Position numbers and translations under genes: made by a program. Positions 8,344 to 15,699 of a DNA stretch of 19,433 nt are shown in pieces. The notes under the pieces are model-generated. The model did not search any database. It was given only the letters and a program-made list of their open reading frames with translations, and was not told the origin of the DNA. Origin of the DNA: Fibrobacterota bacterium (GTDB lineage Bacteria; Fibrobacterota; Chitinivibrionia; Chitinivibrionales; Chitinispirillaceae); the NCBI GenBank assembly GCA_023436205.1, contig JAEZKC010000030.1, positions 1-19,433 on the forward strand, given 5' to 3'. Position 1 is the stretch's first letter; each line of letters begins with the position of its first letter.

Positions 8344-8847
8344 TTACGACCGGTACAATGGAGCCTTAACTCCGCCAGACCTATGATTTAACCACTATTT
8401 TTATCAGAGTTTTTACTAACGGCGAAGACGCCTCTCAGGTCACCGGCTCCCTTTTCCCGCAAGGCAGCACCATCGAAGATAGGCATCAGAGTCTGTCGAT
8501 CACGAAACTATCAATCGGGGTCGAACCTCGCTTATTTTTCCACTAATCAGGCACTTGCCTCCACTTTGGGGGCTCAATTCTATTCGGTTAAATCCAGATG
8601 CGTACCCATTCCCTTTTGCTTGTTTCCGGTTCCCTACTCGTGATTGATTTACTCCGATGCTTATCTTCGATAGAGGTTCATAGCGGGAGAGAAGGCAGGT
8701 GACCTGAGAGGCGTCTTCGCCGTTAGCAGAATAATTCTTTCAGAACCACCTGACCAGTGAGGATTACATTTCGACTCCGGAAGACCTACGCTTCCTACGA
8801 TAGGAATCGAAGGACAGGCAATGTGAGCGAAACGACCTCTGACCTCT
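8344..8847. other. Non-coding, repeat-derived stretch
   Basis: No gene with a ribosome site is visible. The stretch contains the long inverted repeat annotated separately and, to its right, a small palindrome (TTCCTA at 8792-8797 / TAGGAA at 8801-8806). Its right end meets the chemotaxis-receptor remnant at about 8848. The minus strand stays open for roughly 59 codons across 8670-8847, but the peptide resembles nothing I know and has no credible start. A mobile or dispersed repeat that landed in the receptor gene is the best reading. Confidence 0.5.
8416..8726. repeat. Long imperfect inverted repeat, possible MITE-like element
   Basis: Arm 8416-8505 (90 bases) is the reverse complement of arm 8638-8726 (89 bases). 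The outer 29 bases of the arms are identical (starting CTAACGGCGAAGACGCCTCT); the next 26-27 are diverged but alignable; the inner 34 match at 28 positions. The spacer is 132 bases. Each arm, read toward its outer end, encodes the peptide GDLRGVFAVS followed by different short tails and a stop. This could mean that two copies of one coding fragment lie head-to-head, or that the arms are terminal inverted repeats of a non-autonomous transposon. A transcript would fold into a long hairpin. No transposase is present. Confidence 0.75.
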
Positions 8848-9606
8848 ATTTATAATCTTGCCGATATCCTATGCGGCTCCTTCCAGAATATTCATTTTTC
8901 CCTGGTCTTAAGTGACTTCTGATTTGCCTCCGAAGCGATGCGGGACTCATCCTGGCAGTGACGGGAAACCTCATTAATGGTCGCACTCATCTCCTCAATC
9001 GCTGCTGCCACAGAAGACACGGAGGTGTTTACACTTTCAGCATCGGATGAGATCTCCTTAATCACCGAGCTGATCTCGCTTGTAGTATCGGATACCAGCT
9101 GATAACTTTGCAGAATCTGCTCTGAAGTGGAGGCAAGGCTGCTTGAATACTGCGCCAGTTCAGTTGATTTGCCAGAAACGGTAACGGCCGACCCGCTCAC
9201 CTTCTTTACCATAATCTGAAGATGTCAAGAAAGCTGTTGAAGCTCTGCCCCAGCTCCCCAATCTCATTGTATTCCGCTATCTCAAGCCTCTTAGTAAGAT
9301 CCCCCTCCCCTTTGGCAATTTCAAGGATACGGACCCGAATAATTAGTATTGGCTTATGATCACCTTTTTTAAAAGAAAGACAGCAACCAGTGAGAGTAAC
9401 ACATTGAGTATGAGTACAAAGATGATCAATCCCTTGAGCAGTTTACCCATGCTCATTTCCGCCCTCTTCTGAACCTGGTCTCTTGCCTTAATCAAAGTCC
9501 GGGTGCTCATCTCCATGGTCACCCTGCCCACCGTCATTTCCACACCCATCTTCTCTTTATCTGTTTTTATCTCTTTACTGAAAGTGATCACTTCATAATT
9601 TGCGGT
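8848..9606 (-). pseudogene. Methyl-accepting chemotaxis protein remnant, multiply broken
   Basis: Reading leftward, one finds a membrane helix (LLKGLIIFVLILNVLLSLVAVFLL), a HAMP-like segment in a second frame (RVRILEIAKGEGDLTKRLE then EIGELGQSFNSF), and in a third frame the start of a cytoplasmic signalling coiled coil (AAAIEEMSATINEVSR). The order is exactly that of a chemotaxis receptor. Frames change near 9355, near 9213 and near 8892. Each change is explained by one missing base; the last lies in an A run just before MNILEGAA, and a TAG at 8871-8869 then follows. Homology stops at DIGKIIN near 8848, before the signalling hairpin tip, and the N-terminal sensor part is missing. The gene cannot make a working receptor. 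Neighbouring large genes are intact, which argues against general sequencing error. Confidence 0.85.
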
Positions 9607-9779
9607 TGATTACTCTTAATAATCAAACCGAATGATGCTTACAAACAAGAATGGAAAGCTCAATCAAACAGGCACCGGTCAACCGTGTCCAGACATTAAG
9701 GAGCAGCGATCTTATTTCACTCGTGGAGCTCTGGCTGCCATTGTTCAGGCGATTACCAAAGACTTTGGAAAAATAAGTG
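9607..9779. other. Decayed sequence, possibly the receptor's N-terminal end
   Basis: On the minus strand the segment around 9640-9710 reads LLLNVWTRLTGACLI, which resembles the cytoplasmic start and first membrane helix of chemotaxis receptors. If so, most of the sensor domain was deleted between here and 9606. A 64-codon plus-strand frame also crosses the stretch but has no ribosome site and no recognisable content. I see no functional gene. Confidence 0.3.
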
Positions 9780-9808
9780 CCACGCAGTGCAGCTGGCGCG
9801 CCGCGTGG
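9780..9808 (-). terminator. Hairpin downstream of the CARDB-domain gene
   Basis: Read on the minus strand, 12 bases after the stop of the gene at 9820, the arms CCACGC and GCGTGG enclose a GC-rich 17-base interior (with GGCGCGCC). A T-rich CTTATTTTT follows a few bases later. This is terminator-like, but the large loop and displaced T run make it tentative. Confidence 0.4.
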
Positions 9809-9819
9809 CTCAGAGAAGA

Positions 9820-10959
9820 TCAGTAGATGCTGAAGTTTTGAGTATACTTGGTTCCATTAACTTTTGCGGAAATGTAATATGATCCTGAAGCAAGCCTCCC
9901 CACCGGTATGGAAAACCCTGCGCTGCTTTTGTCAATAGATGCGAGGGGAACATCCATGATAAGACGGCCATTGATGTTGAAAATCTGAATCCCATTCAGC
10001 TTATGTTCTCCGGGACGCTCCACTTTAAAAAGGAGTTTGCTTCCAGAGCTGATAAGCGAAAAAGCGCTCTTAGTCGAGTGTTTCTGCACTCGAATGGCTG
10101 AGGACTGGGAAAAATTGATGGGGTCTACAGTGGCCGTATTATTATTCTCGTCAGATTCATCGACCTCATCGTCCGGGTCCACGGTAAAGATCATTTTGTA
10201 GCTGTTTTCAGGATTTTCCGGGTCGAAACCGAACAGAGAGGTCATATCGACATTGCTCAAGTCTATCTGCACGGTACTGCCAGGCGCAACGATTCCCATG
10301 CTCTGAGTACTTGACATATTGGCGTCTATGAACCCGCTTTGAATGATGGTGATTTTTATTTTTGAGGAAGCCGCACTGACGCTTCCGTTGTTCTTCACCA
10401 TGACAGTAACATTCTGCAAACTTTCACTTACCGGATCATAAGTATATGAATGACTGGTAATTGTCAGATCGGCTTTATCGGTCTGGACAGCACCTTTGGT
10501 ATACTCGATCACCCCGGAAAACAGTATGGCATTATTGTTTTCATTTGTTTCGGAAATCTGCTCATCGGCATCAACATATACTCCCAATCGATAGCTACCG
10601 CTGGGCACTTCCGAAATGGTGCTGATATCAACGTCGATTCTAGGCTGCCCCTCGTCGTAATCACCGAGAGTTCTGGCAGACATCTCATGAAAACCGTTGA
10701 TAGGGATTGTTTTTATAAAGTAATATTCCTGATCACTGACATAGAGATACAGTTTTACCGTGAAATCAGGAACCTCGTTGAGGGTGCTGTTCCCCTCATT
10801 TTCCAGAACCATAAAGTGAATACCTTCGATGGTTTTCGTTTGAGCGTTGTAATTATCATAATAGATATTCGAAGATAGATTTGAAGGAGCCAAATCAAGT
10901 GCTGCGTAAGAATTCATGAATCCAAACCCCAACAAAATCAAAGCGAATACTTTTTTCAT
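9820..10959 (-). CDS. Secreted protein with two CARDB-like domains and a C-terminal sorting tail
   Basis: This 379-residue protein starts with a signal peptide (MKKVFALILLGFGFMNSYA, cleavage near residue 19). Two CARDB-like beta-sandwich domains follow, about residues 20-155 and 160-285. Each ends in the family's acidic Asn-rich motif (VDADEQISETNENNN at 129-143; VDPDDEVDESDENNN at 260-274), a likely calcium-binding and adhesion-type fold. Residues 310-379 (IQIFNINGRLIMD, then LASGSYYISAKVNG) match the layout of type IX secretion sorting domains, suggesting surface display or release. The frame opens at 10998, but a G-rich ribosome site (GGGGGG) sits four bases before the ATG at 10959 and the signal peptide begins there. 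The partner or ligand is unknown. A good promoter lies at 11088-11116. Confidence 0.85.
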   Translation of the reverse strand: MKKVFALILLGFGFMNSYAALDLAPSNLSSNIYYDNYNAQTKTIEGIHFMVLENEGNSTLNEVPDFTVKLYLYVSDQEYYFIKTIPINGFHEMSARTLGDYDEGQPRIDVDISTISEVPSGSYRLGVYVDADEQISETNENNNAILFSGVIEYTKGAVQTDKADLTITSHSYTYDPVSESLQNVTVMVKNNGSVSAASSKIKITIIQSGFIDANMSSTQSMGIVAPGSTVQIDLSNVDMTSLFGFDPENPENSYKMIFTVDPDDEVDESDENNNTATVDPINFSQSSAIRVQKHSTKSAFSLISSGSKLLFKVERPGEHKLNGIQIFNINGRLIMDVPLASIDKSSAGFSIPVGRLASGSYYISAKVNGTKYTQNFSIY

Positions 10960-11087
10960 TTTCCCCCCAACGTTAATCATTCTTTTTTGATCTTTCAATT
11001 CAACTATGCCCTTCTAGATAAATGTTCAACAGCCAAACCGTTCTTATTTTTGCATAATCTTTTCTCCTAATTTAAAGTATATGGAAA

Positions 11088-11116
11088 ATTGTACCCTCCC
11101 TTTAGACATTTTGCAA
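11088..11116 (-). promoter_or_regulatory. Sigma-70-like promoter for the CARDB-domain gene
   Basis: On the minus strand, TTGCAA (11116-11111) and TACAAT (11093-11088) are separated by exactly 17 bases. The -10 box matches consensus at 5 of 6 positions and the -35 at 4 of 6. Transcription would start near 11081, leaving a leader of about 120 bases before the ATG at 10959. Confidence 0.5.
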
Positions 11117-11285
11117 GAGATAAAGTAGCCGATGAAATTTTCAAGGAGTGATGAACTTTTTTATTGGCGGATTCAAACCCGGCTAACCAAGCGGATTCAA
11201 TCGGTTAGCCATTTTTACCTGCGCGTTTATTTAACCAGGGTAAAATATCGCAAGGAGCGAATTATTAATGTGGCATGGATTGGTT
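11117..11285. other. Intergenic stretch with two hairpins and a short direct repeat
   Basis: GGCTAACC (11181-11188) pairs perfectly with GGTTAGCC (11203-11210). A second AT-rich stem pairs TTTTACCTG (about 11212-11220) with CAGGGTAAAA (about 11237-11246) with one bulge. The decamer GCGGATTCAA occurs at 11167-11176 and 11191-11200. These lie downstream of the minus-strand acetyltransferase gene and may end its transcript, although neither stem is followed by a proper T run. No gene is supported; a 74-codon plus-strand frame here lacks a ribosome site. Confidence 0.4.
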
Positions 11286-11750
11286 TCACTCGTTGTCCGC
11301 AGAACCAAACAGAGGATACACAAAATGCACCACACTTTGCGGCGCTCCGCCGGTAGCCCGGTAGAAATCGAGGGCATGCTGGTCACCACGATCGGCCTGC
11401 ACATAGATTTCCCGGTAGCCCTTTGCACGGCAGTACTCTTTAAGCGCCTCCAGAAGTCGCCGTCCGACCCCTCGTCTCTGAAAAGAGGGGGTTACCGCCA
11501 GATCGTAAATGTACACTTCAGTGGCGGGGTTATAGGCTGAAGGCAGGATATAGGCGGTAAGACCGCCAACCACCTCTTTTTCGTGAAATGCGCAGAAAAA
11601 TATGATGTAATCATTCCCGAGCAGGTACTTGAGGTAATCGGCAGAAGGAAGCACAAAATTTGGCATTTCGAAAGCGACTTCGTAGACTCTCAAGAGGCCG
11701 GCTAAAGCCTGCAGATCGTTTCCGGTAAGTTTTCTGATTTCTTCACTCAT
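11286..11750 (-). CDS. GNAT acetyltransferase, AAC(3)-I aminoglycoside 3-N-acetyltransferase-like
   Basis: This 154-residue protein has a complete GNAT fold. The acetyl-CoA pyrophosphate loop is visible as RRGVGRRLLEALKEY, preceded by EVYIYDLAVTPSFQ. The order and wording of VVGGLTAYILP, EVYIYDLAV, YVQADRGDQHALDFY and the final VVHFVYPL closely follow AAC(3)-I enzymes, which acetylate the 3-amino group of gentamicin-type aminoglycosides in the cytosol, and the length is also that of the family. The natural substrate of a chromosomal homologue may differ. The frame opens with a GTG at 11783; I prefer the ATG at 11750 because the family begins close to it and the upstream residues look non-conserved, though the ribosome site (GGAA) is weak. 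No mobile element adjoins it. Confidence 0.85.
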   Translation of the reverse strand: MSEEIRKLTGNDLQALAGLLRVYEVAFEMPNFVLPSADYLKYLLGNDYIIFFCAFHEKEVVGGLTAYILPSAYNPATEVYIYDLAVTPSFQRRGVGRRLLEALKEYCRAKGYREIYVQADRGDQHALDFYRATGGAPQSVVHFVYPLFGSADNE

Positions 11751-11925
11751 TGTTGATTCCAGTGTACAAAGAATCTTGAGCACAATCTGTGCCGGTTTCA
11801 GTGCAGATCGATTCAGGAGATTGTGGTCGGATCTCGGCTACAGAGATACAATGATCATCAAATTGACCGAAGGTAAAATATAGTGAGATGGGCTGTTTGG
11901 TACAGCAAATAAAATGTCGTTCCAT
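11743..11925 (-). CDS. Possible 60-residue upstream ORF coupled to the acetyltransferase
   Basis: I do not recognise this short frame. Its ATG at 11925 has AAGGA nine bases upstream, and its TGA overlaps the acetyltransferase start by 8 bases, an arrangement that could couple translation of the two. The peptide has five cysteines and no membrane helix or signal peptide. It could be a real small protein, a translated leader or chance; the sequence texture gives no strong coding signal. Confidence 0.25.
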   Translation of the reverse strand: MERHFICCTKQPISLYFTFGQFDDHCISVAEIRPQSPESICTETGTDCAQDSLYTGINNE

Positions 11926-12287
11926 CTCCAGTTTTCCTTTAGTCCAGAGTCAGTCATTATGCCTCCCTATCTCTATGATGCGGTTTAATATGACAAGCCC
12001 GATTCCTGTCCTTTAAATTCCCCTTCCATCAGCGGCCACCTGCGGTTATAATCAAACGATCAGCTATCTCAATCTGCACTCGGCCCTGCTGGAGATAAGT
12101 TATATGCAGCATCTGGTTTCACAGAATCCAGAATAACCATAATTTTTGTTATATTTGCAACAAACTGCCATACCATAAAGTCTAATGTACAGAATTACCG
12201 CGAGAGACAGACCTCACCAGGTCAGAATCCGGTATTTTACAACCAGCATCATTAATCGGTACATCATGGACAATACAGGAGCATGCC
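11926..12287. other. Intergenic region before the efflux operon
   Basis: I see no gene in this stretch. It must hold the promoters of the acetyltransferase unit (leftward) and of the TolC-led operon (rightward). The AT-rich segment near 12130-12180 is the likeliest site for the latter (a TTCACA box near 12118 followed by CATAAT at a short spacing), but no box pair is convincing. Minor inverted repeats (TTGTT/AACAA near 12150) are too short to interpret. Confidence 0.35.
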
Positions 12288-13640
12288 TTGTTTAAAGGAT
12301 TTGGAACAGCAGGCGAATTAATTCCGTCGATAATCATAGCCCTATGTGTGCTTATCATATTACATTCTTCTGCATACGGCAATGATTCCAGCTGGAGCCT
12401 GCAGAGATGTATTGATTACGCCCTGCAAAACAATATCAAGATCAGAAAATCAAACCTGGACAGCTTGTCTGCAGTCTCCTTGTTGGATCAATCCAGGGCA
12501 CAAATGCTTCCCGGTTTATCCGGCAACGCCTCGTACCAATTATCACCCGCAAACAACTCTTTGTCGGGACTTGGTGAGGACATTAACCACTCAATGCGCT
12601 ATTCATTAAGTGCAAACTGGACAGCCTTTTCGGGGACAAGCATTCTGACCGGCATAGAAAAGAGCGAGGCGGAGTTGAACCGTAGTTCCTTGTACTTGAG
12701 ACGGTCAAAAAACGAAGTGATCATCGCTGTGGCTCAGACGTATATAGATGTGCTGTTTGCACAGGAAACTGTGCTCAGTGCCCAGCGGGCTCTACAGTCA
12801 AGCCAAACGCAGTACGAGCGGACGATGAGTCTCCGGGAGGCCGGCAGCGCATCGGCGGTGGATGTGGCAGGAATGCGCTCACAGTTCGCACAAGATAAAT
12901 ATCAACTTGTCGTCGCCCGAAACAACCAGAACAGTAAAGAGCTGATACTCAAGCAGCTGCTTGAACTAACAGATGACAGTGAACCCTTCAGTGTGGTCTC
13001 CCCTTTCGGGGATAGTCTCACCCTTATGGAGCTCCCGACTCAAGAAGCCTTCATTTCAGCCGTCCTGGACTCCATGCCCGATTTGCAGATCGCGCATTTG
13101 GGAGTCGATATAGCCAGACTGCAGCTAAGACAGTCTCAAAGCGGTTATCTGCCCACGCTATCGCTTTCAGCAGGGATTTCCTTGAGCCAGAGCATGGGTG
13201 GTACCATGAACAGTCCTGACGGAAGTGACAGGCTCAGTACCAGTGCCGGTGCACAGCTCAGTGTGCCGATACTTGATAAAAGACGCAACAGAACTGCTGT
13301 TGAGCAGGCGAGTATCGGTATTGAAAAGGCGGAACTGGAGCTTGAATCGGCCCGCAGGAATCTTGAGCAGAGCGCCCAGACTGTCTACCAGAACGCCGCT
13401 GCCGCCAGAGCGAGACTTGAGGCTGCACAGGAGCGGCTCGCTGCGGCCGGGGCAATCCGCGATCTGGCAAATGAACAGTACACTTTGGGAATAATTCACC
13501 CTTCCGAACTGCTGGTTCAGAAAAATGCCTTCAGCGCAGCTGAAAGCGAATTCTTACAGGCCAAATATTCAGCCTTGCTCTATTCAGGATTATTAAATGT
13601 ATACCGCGGACACACTGCCGACATCTTAAATATGGAATAG
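12288..13640 (+). CDS. TolC-family outer-membrane efflux protein
   Basis: This 450-residue protein is the outer-membrane channel of a tripartite exporter. A signal peptide covers about residues 1-31 (hydrophobic SIIIALCVLIILHSSAYG). The mature protein shows the two-fold TolC repeat: WSLQRCIDYALQNNIKIRKSNLD near the start, a long coiled coil, and the second repeat from about residue 245 with YLPTLSLSAGIS and LSVPILDKRRNRTAVEQA; the tail NEQYTLGIIHPSELL is also typical of the family. The start is a TTG: AGGAG lies six bases before it, and the nearby ATG at 12283 opens a different, short frame. Its stop is ten bases before the ATG of the MacA-like adaptor, so it heads a four-gene operon. Confidence 0.92.
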   Translation: MFKGFGTAGELIPSIIIALCVLIILHSSAYGNDSSWSLQRCIDYALQNNIKIRKSNLDSLSAVSLLDQSRAQMLPGLSGNASYQLSPANNSLSGLGEDINHSMRYSLSANWTAFSGTSILTGIEKSEAELNRSSLYLRRSKNEVIIAVAQTYIDVLFAQETVLSAQRALQSSQTQYERTMSLREAGSASAVDVAGMRSQFAQDKYQLVVARNNQNSKELILKQLLELTDDSEPFSVVSPFGDSLTLMELPTQEAFISAVLDSMPDLQIAHLGVDIARLQLRQSQSGYLPTLSLSAGISLSQSMGGTMNSPDGSDRLSTSAGAQLSVPILDKRRNRTAVEQASIGIEKAELELESARRNLEQSAQTVYQNAAAARARLEAAQERLAAAGAIRDLANEQYTLGIIHPSELLVQKNAFSAAESEFLQAKYSALLYSGLLNVYRGHTADILNME

Positions 13641-13649
13641 GTGAAGATA

Positions 13650-14915
13650 ATGAAAGTAAAGACGAAGCTGGTACTTGCAGTTTCAGCGGTGGCACTGACG
13701 GCTTTTGCCATCACCGCCGTAGTGCGCAGAAGCAAACCGAATGAAATCCTTTTTGAGACCGTTAAGATCAGCAAGGGGGAAATCAAAAACGCCATAACCG
13801 CCACCGGAACAATTGAGCCGGTAGACAAAGTGGAAGTCGGAACCCAAGTGTCAGGAGTGATCCTGAAGATTCATGTGGACTACAACTCAACTGTGAAGAA
13901 GGGGCAGCTTCTGGCGGAACTCGACAGGACTACGCTCAAGTCAACGGTTGACCAGAACCGGGCTACTCTGCAGGCTGCCCTGACCGATCGTAATTACAAA
14001 GAGAAGAATCTCACTCGGATGAAGACTCTGCTTGAAAAAGATATGATCAGCCAGGAGGCATTCGACAAAATTAATTATGAATACGAAGTTTCTAAAGTAT
14101 CGGTTATACGGGCACAGGCGGAACTTGAACGATCAAAAAACAACCTGAGTTATGCCACCATCTACTCACCCATCGACGGTGTGATTTTGTCCCGCGCAGT
14201 CGATGAGGGGCAGACTGTGGCAGCAAGCCTCAATGCCCCCACACTCTTTACTATAGCAAAAGATCTCACTCACATGCAGCTGCAGGTTGATGTGGATGAG
14301 GCGGATATCGGACAGGTGAAGCAGGGTCAGAGGGCGACGTTTACTGTTGATGCATTTACCGGTGAGGAATTCGGAGGGAAAGTCAAACAAGTGAGGCTTG
14401 AATCCAAGGTGAGTTCCAATGTGGTGACATATACGGTGATCGTGGAAGCCGGCAATCCTGAGCTGAAACTTATGCCGGGGATGACCGCTACAGTTTCCAT
14501 CGTCACAAAGGAGATTACCGACATCAATGTCCTTCCTCTGAAGGCGCTCAGTTTCAGGCCCGACCAGAAGATGCTTATGGAACTAAGAAAACTGAACGGG
14601 GAAGATACGCCGCAGAAACAGTCAATAGAACAAAAGAACAGACTGCCGCAGTCTGCTCAGAGCAGAAGAGGAAAGGCTAACGACAGGCAGATGGTATGGG
14701 TTAAAGACGGGAAGACAATCCGGCCGCTCAGGATAAAGACCGGGGCCAGGGATAACTCTTTTGTAGAGGTGGTGGAAGGGTTGAGCGGAGATGAGGAGAT
14801 CGTGGTGGCGATGACAGACAGTAAGGCGCAGAAAGGTGTTTCCGGACAGACAACACAAGGCACTAACCCCTTCATGCCTCAATCAGGCCCTAGAGGAATG
14901 CGCCGCCTTCGTTGA
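13650..14915 (+). CDS. MacA-like periplasmic adaptor (membrane fusion protein)
   Basis: This 421-residue protein joins the inner-membrane ABC permease to the outer-membrane channel. Residues 7-25 form an N-terminal membrane anchor. Half-lipoyl motifs lie at about 60-91 (VEVGTQVSGVILKIHV, VKKGQLLAELD) and 168-190 (ATIYSPIDGVILSR, DEGQTVAAS), separated by a coiled-coil hairpin (about 95-165). Beta-barrel and membrane-proximal domains follow (LMPGMTATVSIV at 274-285). A Gln/Lys/Arg-rich insertion at about 305-345 and a Gly/Pro/Arg tail look flexible. A GTG directly after the tolC stop is possible, but AGGTG six bases before the ATG at 13650 favours the latter. The close pairing with an ATPase and a MacB permease makes MacA a better match than RND adaptors. 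Confidence 0.92.
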   Translation: MKVKTKLVLAVSAVALTAFAITAVVRRSKPNEILFETVKISKGEIKNAITATGTIEPVDKVEVGTQVSGVILKIHVDYNSTVKKGQLLAELDRTTLKSTVDQNRATLQAALTDRNYKEKNLTRMKTLLEKDMISQEAFDKINYEYEVSKVSVIRAQAELERSKNNLSYATIYSPIDGVILSRAVDEGQTVAASLNAPTLFTIAKDLTHMQLQVDVDEADIGQVKQGQRATFTVDAFTGEEFGGKVKQVRLESKVSSNVVTYTVIVEAGNPELKLMPGMTATVSIVTKEITDINVLPLKALSFRPDQKMLMELRKLNGEDTPQKQSIEQKNRLPQSAQSRRGKANDRQMVWVKDGKTIRPLRIKTGARDNSFVEVVEGLSGDEEIVVAMTDSKAQKGVSGQTTQGTNPFMPQSGPRGMRRLR

Positions 14916-14940
14916 CAATAATAGAGGAAATAGAGAACAC

Positions 14941-15699
14941 ATGAGCTCCATAATAAAAATAGCATTACTTGAGCGGGACTTTCAGGTTGGAGGTGAAACG
15001 GTGCGCGCACTGAAGGGAATAAGTTTTCAGGTGCAACCTGGAGAGTTCGTTTCGCTCATGGGTACCAGCGGATCGGGTAAGTCAACGCTGCTTAATATTC
15101 TGGGCGGTCTGGACAGACCTACCTCGGGCCAGTATGTTCTTGACGGAATATCGGTGGGTTCAATGAGTAAAGACGAGCTTGCAGCGGTACGGAACAGTAA
15201 AATCGGTTTCGTGTTCCAATCTTACAACCTACTGGCCCGCACAACAGCACTGGAGAATGTGGAGCTCCCCCTTCTTTACAATGCAGGCATCAGTGCAGCG
15301 GACAGGGTAAAACGCGCCAAGTCGGCCCTTGATAAAGTCGGTCTGGGCAACCGGATGGAGCACAAGCCAAACCAGCTCTCCGGTGGGCAGCAGCAGAGGG
15401 TGGCGATTGCCCGTGCTCTGGTCAATGACCCGGTGATACTGCTTGCCGACGAGGCGACCGGTAACCTTGACACCCGAACCTCCTATGAAATCATGTCGCT
15501 CTTTCAGGAATTAAACGACCGCGGCATTACTGTCATTTTTGTAACACATGAAACGGATATTGCCCTGTTTGGCAGAAGAATCATCAGACTGCGGGACGGA
15601 AGAATCGTTTCAGACAGTCAGGTGGCGAACAGGCTCTGCGCAAGGCAAGCTCTTGCCGAACTTCCGGCTGAATCCGATTACCCCGGGGAGGCACGCTGA
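14941..15699 (+). CDS. ABC transporter ATP-binding protein, MacB/LolD type
   Basis: This 252-residue cytosolic ATPase powers the MacB-like permease. All motifs are present: Walker A GTSGSGKST at 41-49, Q-loop VFQSYNLL at 91-98, signature LSGGQQQR at 146-153, Walker B VILLADEATGNLD at 165-177 and the switch His in VTHE at 201-204. The ARTTALENVELPLLYNAG segment is typical of the LolD/MacB/SalX branch. The frame extends upstream to 14836 inside the adaptor gene, but AGAGG lies upstream of the ATG at 14941 and the family starts there. In E. coli MacB this domain is fused to the permease; here it is a separate protein whose TGA overlaps the permease ATG by one base. Confidence 0.95.
   Translation: MSSIIKIALLERDFQVGGETVRALKGISFQVQPGEFVSLMGTSGSGKSTLLNILGGLDRPTSGQYVLDGISVGSMSKDELAAVRNSKIGFVFQSYNLLARTTALENVELPLLYNAGISAADRVKRAKSALDKVGLGNRMEHKPNQLSGGQQQRVAIARALVNDPVILLADEATGNLDTRTSYEIMSLFQELNDRGITVIFVTHETDIALFGRRIIRLRDGRIVSDSQVANRLCARQALAELPAESDYPGEAR

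Noticed and set aside
8500..8560. T-arm-like GGTTCGA on the minus strand, hinting at a tRNA
   Set aside because: The flanking stems do not pair and there is no acceptor or anticodon arm.
9632..9826. 64-codon plus-strand frame
   Set aside because: No ribosome site, unrecognisable peptide, and it overlaps the terminator-like hairpin and end of the CARDB-domain gene.
11132..11356. 74-codon plus-strand frame beginning MKFSRSDELF
   Set aside because: Crosses two hairpins and runs antisense into the acetyltransferase gene, with no ribosome site.
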